Source of the DNA: Prevotellaceae bacterium UBA1710
Lineage (GTDB): Bacteria > Bacteroidota > Bacteroidia > Bacteroidales > Bacteroidaceae
Assembly: GCA_002317355.1 (NCBI GenBank)
Contig: DCJC01000057.1
Location: 20,879-45,209, forward strand
Direction of reading: 5' to 3'
Length of the DNA stretch: 24,331 nt
Positions within the stretch are counted from its first letter, which is position 1. The number at the start of each line of letters is the position of its first letter. A program made the translations under genes and the position numbers. The notes beneath the pieces are model-generated. The model had not been told where the DNA came from and made no database searches. It worked only from the letters and a program-made list of their open reading frames with translations. Positions 16,921-24,331 of the stretch are shown one piece after another.

Positions 16921-17005
16921 CTCCATCGCATGTCCATCGCATCTCCATCGCTGCTCCATCGTTTCGATGGACTATCGATGGAGTATCGATGGAGTATCGA
17001 TGGAG
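16921..17005. repeat. 11-bp-periodic inverted repeat array (4 + 4 units)
   Basis: The left arm (16921-16961) has four CTCCATCG-like octamers spaced by three bases. After a 3-nt loop (16962-16964), the right arm (16965-17005) has four CGATGGAG-like octamers with the same 11-bp period. The two 41-bp arms pair at all octamers (one internal octamer on each side is a G/C variant) and differ mainly in the 3-base spacers. It lies between the divergent promoters, about 100 bp from the plus-strand promoter and 190 bp from the minus-strand one. The rest of the 535-nt gap (16705-17239) shows the promoters and leader but no convincing gene. Confidence 0.92.
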
Positions 17006-17098
17006 TATCCCCCTATTTATACCCTGCTAAGATGTAACCTTATTACCATTGTCAAATTCTGGAATGAATTAGAAAAATGTAATAAAATTTCACAAAAA

Positions 17099-17130
17099 TT
17101 TGGAACTATGGAAAAAAATGTGTAGTTTTG
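17099..17130 (+). promoter_or_regulatory. Promoter of the second TonB receptor operon
   Basis: TTTG (17099-17102), a 20-nt spacer and TAGTTTTG (17123-17130) fit the Bacteroidetes consensus. The leader to the GTG start would be about 100 nt. I see no riboswitch in it. Confidence 0.75.
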
Positions 17131-17239
17131 CTCGCAGATTCAAACAAACATAACTGTGTAAAAACTGTTCGATGTAAAAAACAACCATTCTTCGCATTGC
17201 TTTCGCTCTGCGTGGAGTCCTAATAACCAATTACTAAAA

Positions 17240-20227
17240 GTGAAAAAAAGATTATTAATAGCTACTTGCTTATTTGCTGTGGGGATACAGAATCTTACAG
17301 CGCAAGACTATCTTGACGTTGCTGGCGACCATGCTCGATTGTATGTGGGACGTGTAGAGCCCCAATATCAATTGACTGCTTGGCGTGACAATCCTTATTA
17401 TGGGGATAATCTGGATGTGCACATGGGGCGTATTTGCTACCATGGTGTGGTGTATGATAATGTAAGGTTGCGCTATGATATGCTGACGCAGAATGTTATA
17501 GTGCAAGCGCCTACTACCAATATTTTCTGTATTCCAGAACAGCAATTCGTTGACTGGTTTGAACTCGACGGATACAGATACGTTCATGATCCTTCTAATG
17601 AAAATCGCTATGCTGCTGTCATTTTGGATGGCAGCAAGAATGGTGTGAGATTGTATCATAGTATGTGGAAGGAATACAAGGGTGAGATTCCTGTTGAAAG
17701 GAAATTTCTCAAGATTCTTAGCAATTATGATCAATACACCATTGTGAATGCAGATGGTAAGAGTTTTCAGGTGAAGGAACTATCTGATGTTGTGAAGATT
17801 TTCCCTGGCCAGAAGGAAACGCTGACTGCTTTCTCAAAGGAGAACCGTCTGAAGTATAATGATGACGTGCGTGAGACAAGTCTTGCTATGTTGGCTGATG
17901 CTGTAAAGGGGGCCCCCTCCCAACCTCCCCGAGGGGAGGAGTTGAAAAGACACACTTCTCTCGCTGCGAGCCTAACTCCTAATTCCTCTGCATTTAGCAC
18001 GTCTGCTAAAGCCCTCCCTTCTAACAGCCAACATCCAACATCCGATACCCAAGAGTTAATAGCGGGCATTCCTGTAATTGACTCTGATTCCATGACGGTG
18101 ACAAAGTCTTCTGGTGCAAGGATATACATCGTGCCTGGAGTTAAGAAGGCAAAGGTGAGCATTGCAGACGATCACGAGCTTGATGAGATTCTTGTTGTAG
18201 GTGGACGACAGTCAACAGTAAAAAGTACGGTCATGGGCTCTGAGAAGTTCAAGCCTGAATTGCTCAAGAACATTCCATCCGCCTTTGGTGAAGTCGATAT
18301 CATGAAGATTGCGCTCACACTTCCTGGTGTTACTTCAGTTGGTGAGGCTTCGAGTGGTATCAATGTGCGTGGTGGTGCAACCGACCAGAACCTAATCCTC
18401 TTCAATGGTGGCACGGTGTATAACCCAACTCACCTGTTCGGACTCTTCACTGCCTTCAATGCGGATATGGTGGAGGAGGTGGAACTCTTCAAGGCAAGTA
18501 TCCCTGCTCAGTATGGCGGTCGTATCAGTAGTGTGATGACCGTTACATCGAAGGAGGCTAATATGAAGAAGTTTACGGGTGCTGTAAGTCTCGGCTCGTT
18601 TACAAGTAAGGCTAATATTGAGATCCCGATTCTCGAGGATCATGTGTCGCTTCTTCTCAGTGGTCGTACCACATATAGCGACTGGATATTGAAGCAACTG
18701 CCTGAGAAGAGTGGCTATCGCAATGGTTCTGCCAACTTCTATGATGTTGGCGGTGTTCTTACCGTGAAGTTCAATAATATTCATAAGCTCAAGATTAACG
18801 GCTATCAGAGCTGTGATAATTTCTCATTCACTGCTGACGATAAGTACCGTTATGTCAATCGTAACATCTCAGGAGAATGGCGTTCTATCCTCTCGGAGAA
18901 ACTGACGGGAAACCTCTCTCTGGGCGCTGATCACTACGACTATTATTACGATGACCTCTCGGGCATGTATCAAGCAGCCCGATTGAGCTTTGCCATCGAT
19001 ATGCTTTGGGCAAAGCTCAATTTCCGCCATCGTCTTAGCGAGATGACAAATCTCACTTATGGACTTAACGTCCAGAGCTATGATGTAATGGCAGGAAAGT
19101 ATGAGCCTATCGGAGAGTCTTTGGTGCAACCAGACAAACTGGATAACGAAAAGGCTCTTGAGAGTGCTGTCTATGTGGATGCCGAACATAAGTTCTCGGA
19201 TAAGTTCTCTTTGTCGGCTGGCATGCGCTACTCTGTGTTCAATGCTCTTGGCCCTCGTGATGTGAACTACTATGAATCTGCATTGCTGCCTTCATTGAAT
19301 ACGCTTATCGAAACCAAGCATGAGACTGGTGTCATCAAGACTTATCATGCTCCGGAGTTCCGATTCTCTACACGCTATGCATTCATGGATAATTTATCGG
19401 TAAAGGCAGGAATCAACACCATGACACAGAACATTCATAAGGTGTCGAACTCCACTATCATGTCGCCTACCGATATCTGGAAGCTGTCTGACTACAACAT
19501 CAAGCCACAGCATGGATGGCAGTTGTCATTGGGTGGCTATTACGAAACATTGGATAAGCAGTATGAGTTCTCTATTGAGGGATATCTCAAGCGTATGACT
19601 GACTATCTCAGCTACCGTAACTCTGCCGTGCTTCTGATGAACCACCATCTGGAGACTGATGTCATTTCTACTATCGGTAAGGCGTATGGTGTAGAGTTGC
19701 AGGTAAAGAAACCGACTGGTAAGTTGAATGGATGGGTGAGCTATACATTCTCACGCACATTCCTTCGTCAGGATGATGAACGTGTCATTTCTCCTGTCAA
19801 CGATGGTGAGTGGTTCCCTTCTGAGTATGACAGACCTCACGAGATTAAGGCTGTACTTAACTATAAGTTTACCGAGCGCTATAGTATCTCTGGTAACTTC
19901 AACTATGCCACAGGTCGTCCTACAACCATACCTGCCGGCAGATACTATCACGATATGTTAGGCGTCTATCTGCCTTACTATACAGATCGTAACTCATATC
20001 GCATACCTGACTATATGCGATTTGACTTCGCATTCAACATAGAGCCAACACATAAGCTGACCTCCTTGTTGCATACATCCTTCTCTATAGGTGCTTACAA
20101 TGCCACTTCACGAAGGAATGCCTACAACGTGTATTTTATCTCAGAAGGTCAGAAGCCACAAGGCTACAAGCTTTCTGTGTTCGGTTCAATAATCCCATAT
20201 ATCTCACTCAACATACGAATCAATTAA
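17240..20227 (+). CDS. TonB-dependent receptor with distinct N-terminal domain
   Basis: The 995-residue product starts at a GTG (no in-frame ATG precedes it) and has a signal peptide (1-21, cleavage near LTA-QD). Residues about 22-215 form a domain I do not recognise, rich in Tyr and beta-type sequence (YHGVVYDNVRLRYD, GKSFQVKELSDVV). An odd linker covers about 223-272. The plug begins near 313 with LDEILVVGG and includes LPGVTSVGEASSGINVRGG (361-379) and FKASIPAQYGGRISS (417-431), followed by the barrel to the C-terminal RIN. It lies 2 nt before the DUF4249 gene, a pairing common in Bacteroidetes. The plug is of the type with an intact RGG motif, so active transport is plausible; the substrate is unknown. 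Confidence 0.92.
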   Translation: MKKRLLIATCLFAVGIQNLTAQDYLDVAGDHARLYVGRVEPQYQLTAWRDNPYYGDNLDVHMGRICYHGVVYDNVRLRYDMLTQNVIVQAPTTNIFCIPEQQFVDWFELDGYRYVHDPSNENRYAAVILDGSKNGVRLYHSMWKEYKGEIPVERKFLKILSNYDQYTIVNADGKSFQVKELSDVVKIFPGQKETLTAFSKENRLKYNDDVRETSLAMLADAVKGAPSQPPRGEELKRHTSLAASLTPNSSAFSTSAKALPSNSQHPTSDTQELIAGIPVIDSDSMTVTKSSGARIYIVPGVKKAKVSIADDHELDEILVVGGRQSTVKSTVMGSEKFKPELLKNIPSAFGEVDIMKIALTLPGVTSVGEASSGINVRGGATDQNLILFNGGTVYNPTHLFGLFTAFNADMVEEVELFKASIPAQYGGRISSVMTVTSKEANMKKFTGAVSLGSFTSKANIEIPILEDHVSLLLSGRTTYSDWILKQLPEKSGYRNGSANFYDVGGVLTVKFNNIHKLKINGYQSCDNFSFTADDKYRYVNRNISGEWRSILSEKLTGNLSLGADHYDYYYDDLSGMYQAARLSFAIDMLWAKLNFRHRLSEMTNLTYGLNVQSYDVMAGKYEPIGESLVQPDKLDNEKALESAVYVDAEHKFSDKFSLSAGMRYSVFNALGPRDVNYYESALLPSLNTLIETKHETGVIKTYHAPEFRFSTRYAFMDNLSVKAGINTMTQNIHKVSNSTIMSPTDIWKLSDYNIKPQHGWQLSLGGYYETLDKQYEFSIEGYLKRMTDYLSYRNSAVLLMNHHLETDVISTIGKAYGVELQVKKPTGKLNGWVSYTFSRTFLRQDDERVISPVNDGEWFPSEYDRPHEIKAVLNYKFTERYSISGNFNYATGRPTTIPAGRYYHDMLGVYLPYYTDRNSYRIPDYMRFDFAFNIEPTHKLTSLLHTSFSIGAYNATSRRNAYNVYFISEGQKPQGYKLSVFGSIIPYISLNIRIN
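17906..18055 (+). repeat. In-frame repeat insertion inside the TonB receptor gene
   Basis: This stretch of about 150 nt resembles intergenic repeat DNA but stays open. It starts with GGGGGCCCCC (17908-17917) and a GC-rich hairpin CAAC-CTCCCC-GA-GGGGAG-GA-GTTG (17921-17944). The 11-mer CGCTGCGAGCC follows (17962-17972), then iterated text such as CTAACTCCTAATTCC and CCAACATCCAACATCC. The encoded peptide is Ser/Pro/Thr-rich (PSQPPRGEELKRH, ASLTPNSSAFSTS). It sits between the N-terminal domain and the plug. The 11-mer is the exact reverse complement of 11985-11995 in the kinase insertion. Ends are approximate. Confidence 0.75.
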
Positions 20228-20229
20228 AA

Positions 20230-21543
20230 ATGAATAAGATATCATTGAATGGTTCTAAGGTTCTTAGGTCTTTAGGTTATAACCTTTTACCCTTAAACCT
20301 TTTACCCTTAACCCCCTTTACCCTTAAAACCTTCTTCACGCTAATGGTGAGTGTCTTCATGCTGACAGGATGCGTGGAAGAATTTGAGCCTGAACTGCCA
20401 GATAATGGTACGAAGTTACTGGTTGTCAGTGGTACCATAACTTCTGACACACAGAATACGTTCCTGCTTACATGGTCAACATCACTTAATAGCTCTATGG
20501 TTCAAACATATACAGATAAGTTTAACAATTCCTACACTATAACAAACATTGATCCTGTCATGTCTGCGAATGTGTATGTCCGTGGTTCTGATGGATCAGA
20601 ATATAGTTGTAAAGAAATTGCGGATGGAGTATATCAATGTATTCTCCCGAAACTCAAAGAGGACGTTGGATACCATTTGGATATTAAGATTGGGAATTCT
20701 GCCTATGAATCTACTCCGGAGAAACCTATACGCACTCCTGAACTTGATTTCACCTATGTGCAGGAGGATTCCCTGTCGGATATTGATTTTTTGGTGACAA
20801 CTGGAGCTCCTGATGATCCTGATCAAGTGAATTACTTTATTTGGGATTATGACGAAACGTGGGAGGTTCGTCCGCGTGCCCATACAAGGAGTTATTTTGA
20901 TACCTTGCGTGTTGAACTTAAATGGTCGCCAGATCCAATATATCCTGAACATGGATGGAAATTTGGTAGAAATAGAGATATTCTCATTGGCTCTACCGTT
21001 CATTACCCTGATGGGAGATTCCACAAATATAAATTATACGATATCCCACGTACTGACGAGCGTATATTCTGGAACTATTGTAGCAACCTCACTCAGCGAG
21101 CTATTAGCAAAGCTGAATATGAGTATCATCAGGCTACTCATCAGGCTGGATGGGAAATGGGTGGCTTGTTCACTCCCCAGCCTTCTGCTCTGCCATCGAA
21201 TATCCACTGCACCACATCAAGCAGGAAGGCTATCGGCTATATAGGTTGCGCGATGAATACGGTTACACTCAGAGGGTATCTTGATGGTAAAACGATAAGC
21301 AGGAAAGTGAAGGAACATGCTCCTGCCGATAAAGTCATTAATCCCTTAAGAGAGGAGTACTTAGCCAGAGTTAGAAACGGTTGGGCGGTTCTTGATTTTC
21401 TAAAGTTACAAGATGCAAATGGTCCTGGTACAAATATATATGTATGGTGGGTGCCCGTTTATGAGGTTGACATCCGACTTGAAGGCGCAACCATTGAAAG
21501 ACCATGGTATATGCCACCTTTCGATGGCGTTTTTGATGATTAA
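20230..21543 (+). CDS. DUF4249-family outer-membrane lipoprotein
   Basis: The 437-residue product is a lipoprotein: hydrophobic FFTLMVSVFMLTGC gives a lipobox with Cys48. The N-region before it is unusually long, because residues about 9-34 come from a palindromic AT-rich repeat. The mature start VEEFEPELPDNGTKLLVVSG followed by TITSDTQNTFLLTWS is typical of DUF4249, whose members accompany TonB receptors and have no settled function. The gene starts 2 nt after the receptor stop. A surface or periplasmic accessory of that receptor is the natural inference. An ATG at residue 39 would leave too short a signal peptide, so the long N-terminus is kept. Confidence 0.84.
   Translation: MNKISLNGSKVLRSLGYNLLPLNLLPLTPFTLKTFFTLMVSVFMLTGCVEEFEPELPDNGTKLLVVSGTITSDTQNTFLLTWSTSLNSSMVQTYTDKFNNSYTITNIDPVMSANVYVRGSDGSEYSCKEIADGVYQCILPKLKEDVGYHLDIKIGNSAYESTPEKPIRTPELDFTYVQEDSLSDIDFLVTTGAPDDPDQVNYFIWDYDETWEVRPRAHTRSYFDTLRVELKWSPDPIYPEHGWKFGRNRDILIGSTVHYPDGRFHKYKLYDIPRTDERIFWNYCSNLTQRAISKAEYEYHQATHQAGWEMGGLFTPQPSALPSNIHCTTSSRKAIGYIGCAMNTVTLRGYLDGKTISRKVKEHAPADKVINPLREEYLARVRNGWAVLDFLKLQDANGPGTNIYVWWVPVYEVDIRLEGATIERPWYMPPFDGVFDD
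20257..20331 (+). repeat. AT-rich palindromic repeat inside the signal-peptide region
   Basis: An imperfect palindrome (20257-20279 against 20280-20301, arms of the form AAGGTT..AGGTTA / TAACC..AACCTT) is followed by tandem ACCTTTTACCCTTAA-type units to about 20331. It encodes LRSLGYNLLPLNLLPLTPF, which lengthens the N-terminal region of the lipoprotein signal peptide. Confidence 0.7.
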
Positions 21544-21554
21544 TTTAAAAGAAA

Positions 21555-22904
21555 ATGAAAAGAATTATATCAATCATAGCAGCAATGGTGCTCACATTCA
21601 GCACCTTTGCTGCCAACATAGAGATCGATCGCCAATGGTATCTTGCAGGTGAGAAGATGTCTGTCACTATCACTGCTGATGGTGCCAATATCGCCTATGC
21701 CGAATTGTGTGATACTCGCGGTCTTGTAAACGGCGTGGCTGTTAATCTCGTAGATGGTAAAGGAACAGGTGCATTGGAAATCCCTGCTGGTATCCATAGC
21801 GGCTATTATGTCCTGTCGGCCTATACTCGTGACAATGCCAACGTGTCACGCCAATTTGTTGCTATCGTCAATCCGCTCATCAAGAGCGAAAATGATGATA
21901 TTGAATGGGTGAAACTGTCTGACGATACTTTGAGTTTTGCCACAATTCTCGAGGATGAACCCGTTTCTGTAGCCTCACTTGCCGACAAGAAGGATGTTGG
22001 TATTCGTGAGACGGAGGGACATATTGTCATGGCTCGAGTGAAGAATGTGCTTGTGGACTCTACTATATCTGTTTGCCCGACCTGTGGCCAATTCTTGCCA
22101 CCAGATTCCCCTCTAAGGAAAATTCATGGAATCACCACTTTCGAAGCTTTGCAGATTGTTCCGTCAATAAGTATTGTGGGCAAGCAGGTTCACTATTTCG
22201 AGGGAAAGATGCTTAATGATACGACAGCCATATTCTTTACCTTTGGTGTACAGGGCAAACAGCCTCTCGTACTTTCGGCTGCAAGCGCTACAGGCAAGAG
22301 TTTGCCTATAGAGATGATTAGTCCGTTTGCACAGCTCATCCCAGAGAAAGTTCCTCATCTCATTTTCTGTTATAATCGTTCAGAGGTAGAGCAGCGTTCC
22401 AAGGATATGCAGTTGCACCAGATTGCCATAGCTCCAGAGAAGGAGGAACTTGTCATTGGTGGTCAGGTTGATGATGGAACAATCGAGAAGGGTGTGCCAC
22501 TCAACTATGATGATAAGGTATTCGGATTGAGTCCTGTTAGATCATACAATCTCGATGAGTATCGCCAGTTCTATACAATAGGTGAGGTGATTACGGAATA
22601 TATTAGTAATGTCAGAAGTTCCAAGGTTAATGGTGTGAACAGCCTTGTTCTGTATGATGCGAACGAAGGCTTGAGTTCATGGCCAGCACTTGTATTTATT
22701 GACGGCATGCCTGTTATCGATGTTGACAGACTCTTGAAGTATGATGCCCGCCGTATTCAATTCATTAATGAATATGAAGGACGATTCACCTTTGGTGGTG
22801 GTATCTATAAGGGTATCGTTTCAATCGTTTCTCGCTCTGGTACCCTCACCAACTATCCAACTGAGCCAAATACTCAGTATATTGTGTACGATTTCCCACA
22901 GTAG
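21555..22904 (+). CDS. Secreted protein with MG2-like front and TonB-plug-like C-terminus
   Basis: The 449-residue product has a signal peptide (1-19). Residues about 20-107 resemble a macroglobulin-type beta domain (QWYLAGEKMSVTITADG, GIHSGYYVLSAYTRD). A middle region of unknown type contains CPTC (174-177). Residues about 343-430 look like part of a TonB-receptor plug: IGEVITEYISNV, ALVFIDGMPVIDVDRLLKY, IQFINEYEGRFTFGG, GIVSIVSRSG. No barrel follows; the protein ends at VYDFPQ. It lies 11 nt after the DUF4249 gene in the same operon. It may be a soluble partner of the receptor that mimics or engages its plug. Domain calls are by eye, so moderate. Confidence 0.7.
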   Translation: MKRIISIIAAMVLTFSTFAANIEIDRQWYLAGEKMSVTITADGANIAYAELCDTRGLVNGVAVNLVDGKGTGALEIPAGIHSGYYVLSAYTRDNANVSRQFVAIVNPLIKSENDDIEWVKLSDDTLSFATILEDEPVSVASLADKKDVGIRETEGHIVMARVKNVLVDSTISVCPTCGQFLPPDSPLRKIHGITTFEALQIVPSISIVGKQVHYFEGKMLNDTTAIFFTFGVQGKQPLVLSAASATGKSLPIEMISPFAQLIPEKVPHLIFCYNRSEVEQRSKDMQLHQIAIAPEKEELVIGGQVDDGTIEKGVPLNYDDKVFGLSPVRSYNLDEYRQFYTIGEVITEYISNVRSSKVNGVNSLVLYDANEGLSSWPALVFIDGMPVIDVDRLLKYDARRIQFINEYEGRFTFGGGIYKGIVSIVSRSGTLTNYPTEPNTQYIVYDFPQ

Positions 22905-22922
22905 AAACATATCTCTCAGAGT

Positions 22923-22949
22923 CCCCCTCCCTGCCAGACTGGGAGGGGG
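22923..22949. repeat. GC-rich palindrome between operon genes
   Basis: CCCCCTCCC (22923-22931) and GGGAGGGGG (22941-22949) form a perfect 9-bp stem with a 9-nt loop. It resembles the CCCCCTCCC part of the repeat in the receptor gene. It is not followed by a long T run, so it may attenuate transcription between the two genes but is a poor terminator. Confidence 0.75.
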
Positions 22950-22966
22950 CTCTTATTCATAGCAAC

Positions 22967-24211
22967 ATGTATTCATACAGTAAATTTCTTTGGCTAAAGA
23001 TTATAGTAATTCTTGCAGGTATTGCCTACTTCGTCAAATGCACCCTGCAAGCGTCCACATCGTATATCAGTACCGAACTCCTTGCTCCTGATGATTATTC
23101 CACAGGGTTCGAAATCCTGTTGGATTGTGTGGTACTTGCCTGCTTTGTAAACTATCTCATTGTATGTCTGCTTCGTTTCAAGGATTATATCGTCGTTTCT
23201 GATGGGGTGCTTGAGATTGTTGCACACAAGAACACATTCTTCTTGCTGAGCAGAAAGCATATCAAAGTGAATGTCAACGAGATCAAGGAGTTCAGAACCA
23301 TAGATGAAGAGGTCGCTGGATTGTTTTCCTATGGAACGAAACTCAAACTTCACCTATCTGATGACAAATGGCATACATACCCCTTGCTGAGTATTGCTGT
23401 AAAGACATCAGAGGTTCACCGACTGCTTCTTGATAATAACATCCGCTATTCGCAGCAACCAGAGGTGAAAGTAAGTAAGTTTAGGGAGAATATGATAGTA
23501 GGTATTATCTCTATGGCCTTATCTGCTATCGTATTAGGTGTTTCGTTTACACTCTTGGGATTCTTGGGAAATGCCTTTATGCCTAATAGCCTATGGTTCC
23601 AGATAGGCATTATCGGCATATGTCTTAGCCTCTCTCTTCGTGATACATTCTCCGTTCCTTTCATCATCTGTGTTTTCATAAGTCCTTTTCTCGGGGCTAT
23701 TCTGTATGTGGCAGCCCTTGCCTACAATTATTATGGAGTTGATAAGTCAAAGACTGTAATGATGGAGTATAGGGTGAGGCGTTGTTATAGTGTGTATCAC
23801 CCAGGTAGTGGATCTGGTCGTCATCATCGTCGTCGTCCGCCTTCTACTTCCTATCATCTTACTCTTTGCTCAAAGGAGACAGGTAGAGAAGTTAAAACCT
23901 TTGATATAACCAAACGCTTATATGAAAAAGGTCGTCATGCCGAGAGCGTCAAGATGCCAATATCCAGAGGCGCTTTGGGATATCCTATCACTGATATGGA
24001 CGAAATGGAGTTTCATAATAAGACGATGGAGGATCGTGCTAAAATCCATGCATTGAGAGATTCAAATATGCAGGAGCGCCAGAAGATTCTTAAGGAGTTA
24101 AGGCGTATGCGTAGAACCTCAAGATCAACAAAAGCTAAGGCAATAGGCATTGATAGTCTCCAGAGACTTCTGGATAAACTAAGAAGAGAAGATCGTAAAT
24201 ACCATTATTGA
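22967..24211 (+). CDS. Multi-pass membrane protein of unknown function
   Basis: The 414-residue product has two N-terminal helices (about 8-27 and 46-68), then a soluble beta-rich domain (about 72-155) of the look of a bacterial PH-type domain (DYIVVSDGVLEIVAHKN, IKVNVNEIKEFRTIDEE). About three further helices lie between about 178 and 260. A cytosolic-looking tail follows with a basic patch GSGRHHRRRPPS (about 285-296), YHLTLCSKETGREVKTFDI, and a charged coiled C-terminal region rich in Arg/Lys. I do not recognise a family. It is 62 nt downstream of the plug-like gene, behind a GC-rich hairpin, with no promoter of its own visible, so it is probably the last gene of the operon. Confidence 0.7.
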   Translation: MYSYSKFLWLKIIVILAGIAYFVKCTLQASTSYISTELLAPDDYSTGFEILLDCVVLACFVNYLIVCLLRFKDYIVVSDGVLEIVAHKNTFFLLSRKHIKVNVNEIKEFRTIDEEVAGLFSYGTKLKLHLSDDKWHTYPLLSIAVKTSEVHRLLLDNNIRYSQQPEVKVSKFRENMIVGIISMALSAIVLGVSFTLLGFLGNAFMPNSLWFQIGIIGICLSLSLRDTFSVPFIICVFISPFLGAILYVAALAYNYYGVDKSKTVMMEYRVRRCYSVYHPGSGSGRHHRRRPPSTSYHLTLCSKETGREVKTFDITKRLYEKGRHAESVKMPISRGALGYPITDMDEMEFHNKTMEDRAKIHALRDSNMQERQKILKELRRMRRTSRSTKAKAIGIDSLQRLLDKLRREDRKYHY

Positions 24212-24263
24212 TATTGAGTTCGGCTGATTTATTCTGCTTCAGAAAAAACGGAATAAAATGAAT

Positions 24264-24307
24264 GAAAACCAAGCAAAACAGTAGTCTTATTGTTTTACTT
24301 GGTTTTC
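24264..24307 (+). terminator. Strong hairpin terminating the receptor operon
   Basis: Positions 24264-24280 and 24291-24307 form a 17-bp stem with one non-Watson-Crick position and a 10-nt loop, 52 nt after the last stop. The 3' arm ends GGTTTTC and is followed by TTTAG, so the U-rich part overlaps the stem. The A-rich 5' arm means it could work in both directions. Confidence 0.78.
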
Positions 24308-24331
24308 TTTAGTGATGGTGAAATAATAACT

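Noticed and set aside
16691..16948. Minus-strand open frame of 85 codons (MEMRWTCDGDASEDQ...)
   Set aside because: It starts inside the 11-bp repeat array, runs across the VanZ-like promoter and overlaps the VanZ-like start. Its sequence has no domain, so it is a chance frame.
16921..17005. A CRISPR array
   Set aside because: Units are 8 bp with 3-bp spacers and are inverted about a centre. There are no 25-40-bp unique spacers and no cas genes.
17131..17239. Riboswitch in the leader of the second TonB receptor
   Set aside because: No cobalamin-, TPP- or SAM-type conserved core could be seen. The only pairing is a weak CGCA/TGCG hairpin.

Overview
The window looks like a chromosomal segment of a Bacteroidales bacterium, most likely Prevotella or a close relative. 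The evidence is moderate GC, near-absence of Shine-Dalgarno sites, several promoters of the Bacteroidetes type (TTTG, 19-20 nt, TAnnTTTG), two TonB-dependent receptors, a DUF4249 lipoprotein, a PorW/SprE-type type IX secretion lipoprotein and a calycin-like protein with a T9SS-like C-terminal tag.

Region 1 (1-9217, minus strand). An open reading frame reaching the left edge encodes a PorW/SprE-like TPR lipoprotein. It directly abuts aroA (EPSP synthase). Upstream is a two-gene unit: a TonB-dependent receptor followed with no gap by a small secreted calycin-like protein. Beyond a clear intrinsic terminator lies an L-fucose/L-arabinose isomerase-family gene with its own promoter.

Region 2 (9307-12449, plus strand). 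A BvgS-like hybrid histidine kinase has a promoter that fires straight into a perfect 43-bp inverted repeat.

Region 3 (12509-16729, minus strand). A probable operon reads VanZ-like membrane protein, CbbX/SpoVK-like AAA+ ATPase with an N-terminal hydrophobic segment, TMEM43-family membrane protein, 82-aa two-helix membrane protein, and a WG-repeat-like secreted protein split by an in-frame TGA. Its intergenic gaps hold repeat elements. This is the best candidate for an undescribed functional cassette.

Region 4 (16730-24307, plus strand). A spacer with an unusual 11-bp-periodic inverted array leads to an operon of a TonB-dependent receptor with an unusual N-terminal domain, a DUF4249 lipoprotein, a secreted protein whose C-terminus resembles a TonB plug without a barrel, and a membrane protein of unknown function. 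It ends at a strong hairpin.

The most striking cross-cutting signal is a family of GC-rich palindromic (REP/BIME-like) repeats. Copies lie between genes (9343-9463, 22923-22949). Others have apparently inserted in frame inside coding sequences: between the kinase and receiver domains of the hybrid kinase, and between the N-terminal and plug domains of the second receptor. The two intragenic copies share the same composite layout in opposite orientation, including an identical 11-mer. A separate AT-richer palindrome lies in the signal-peptide region of the DUF4249 lipoprotein.
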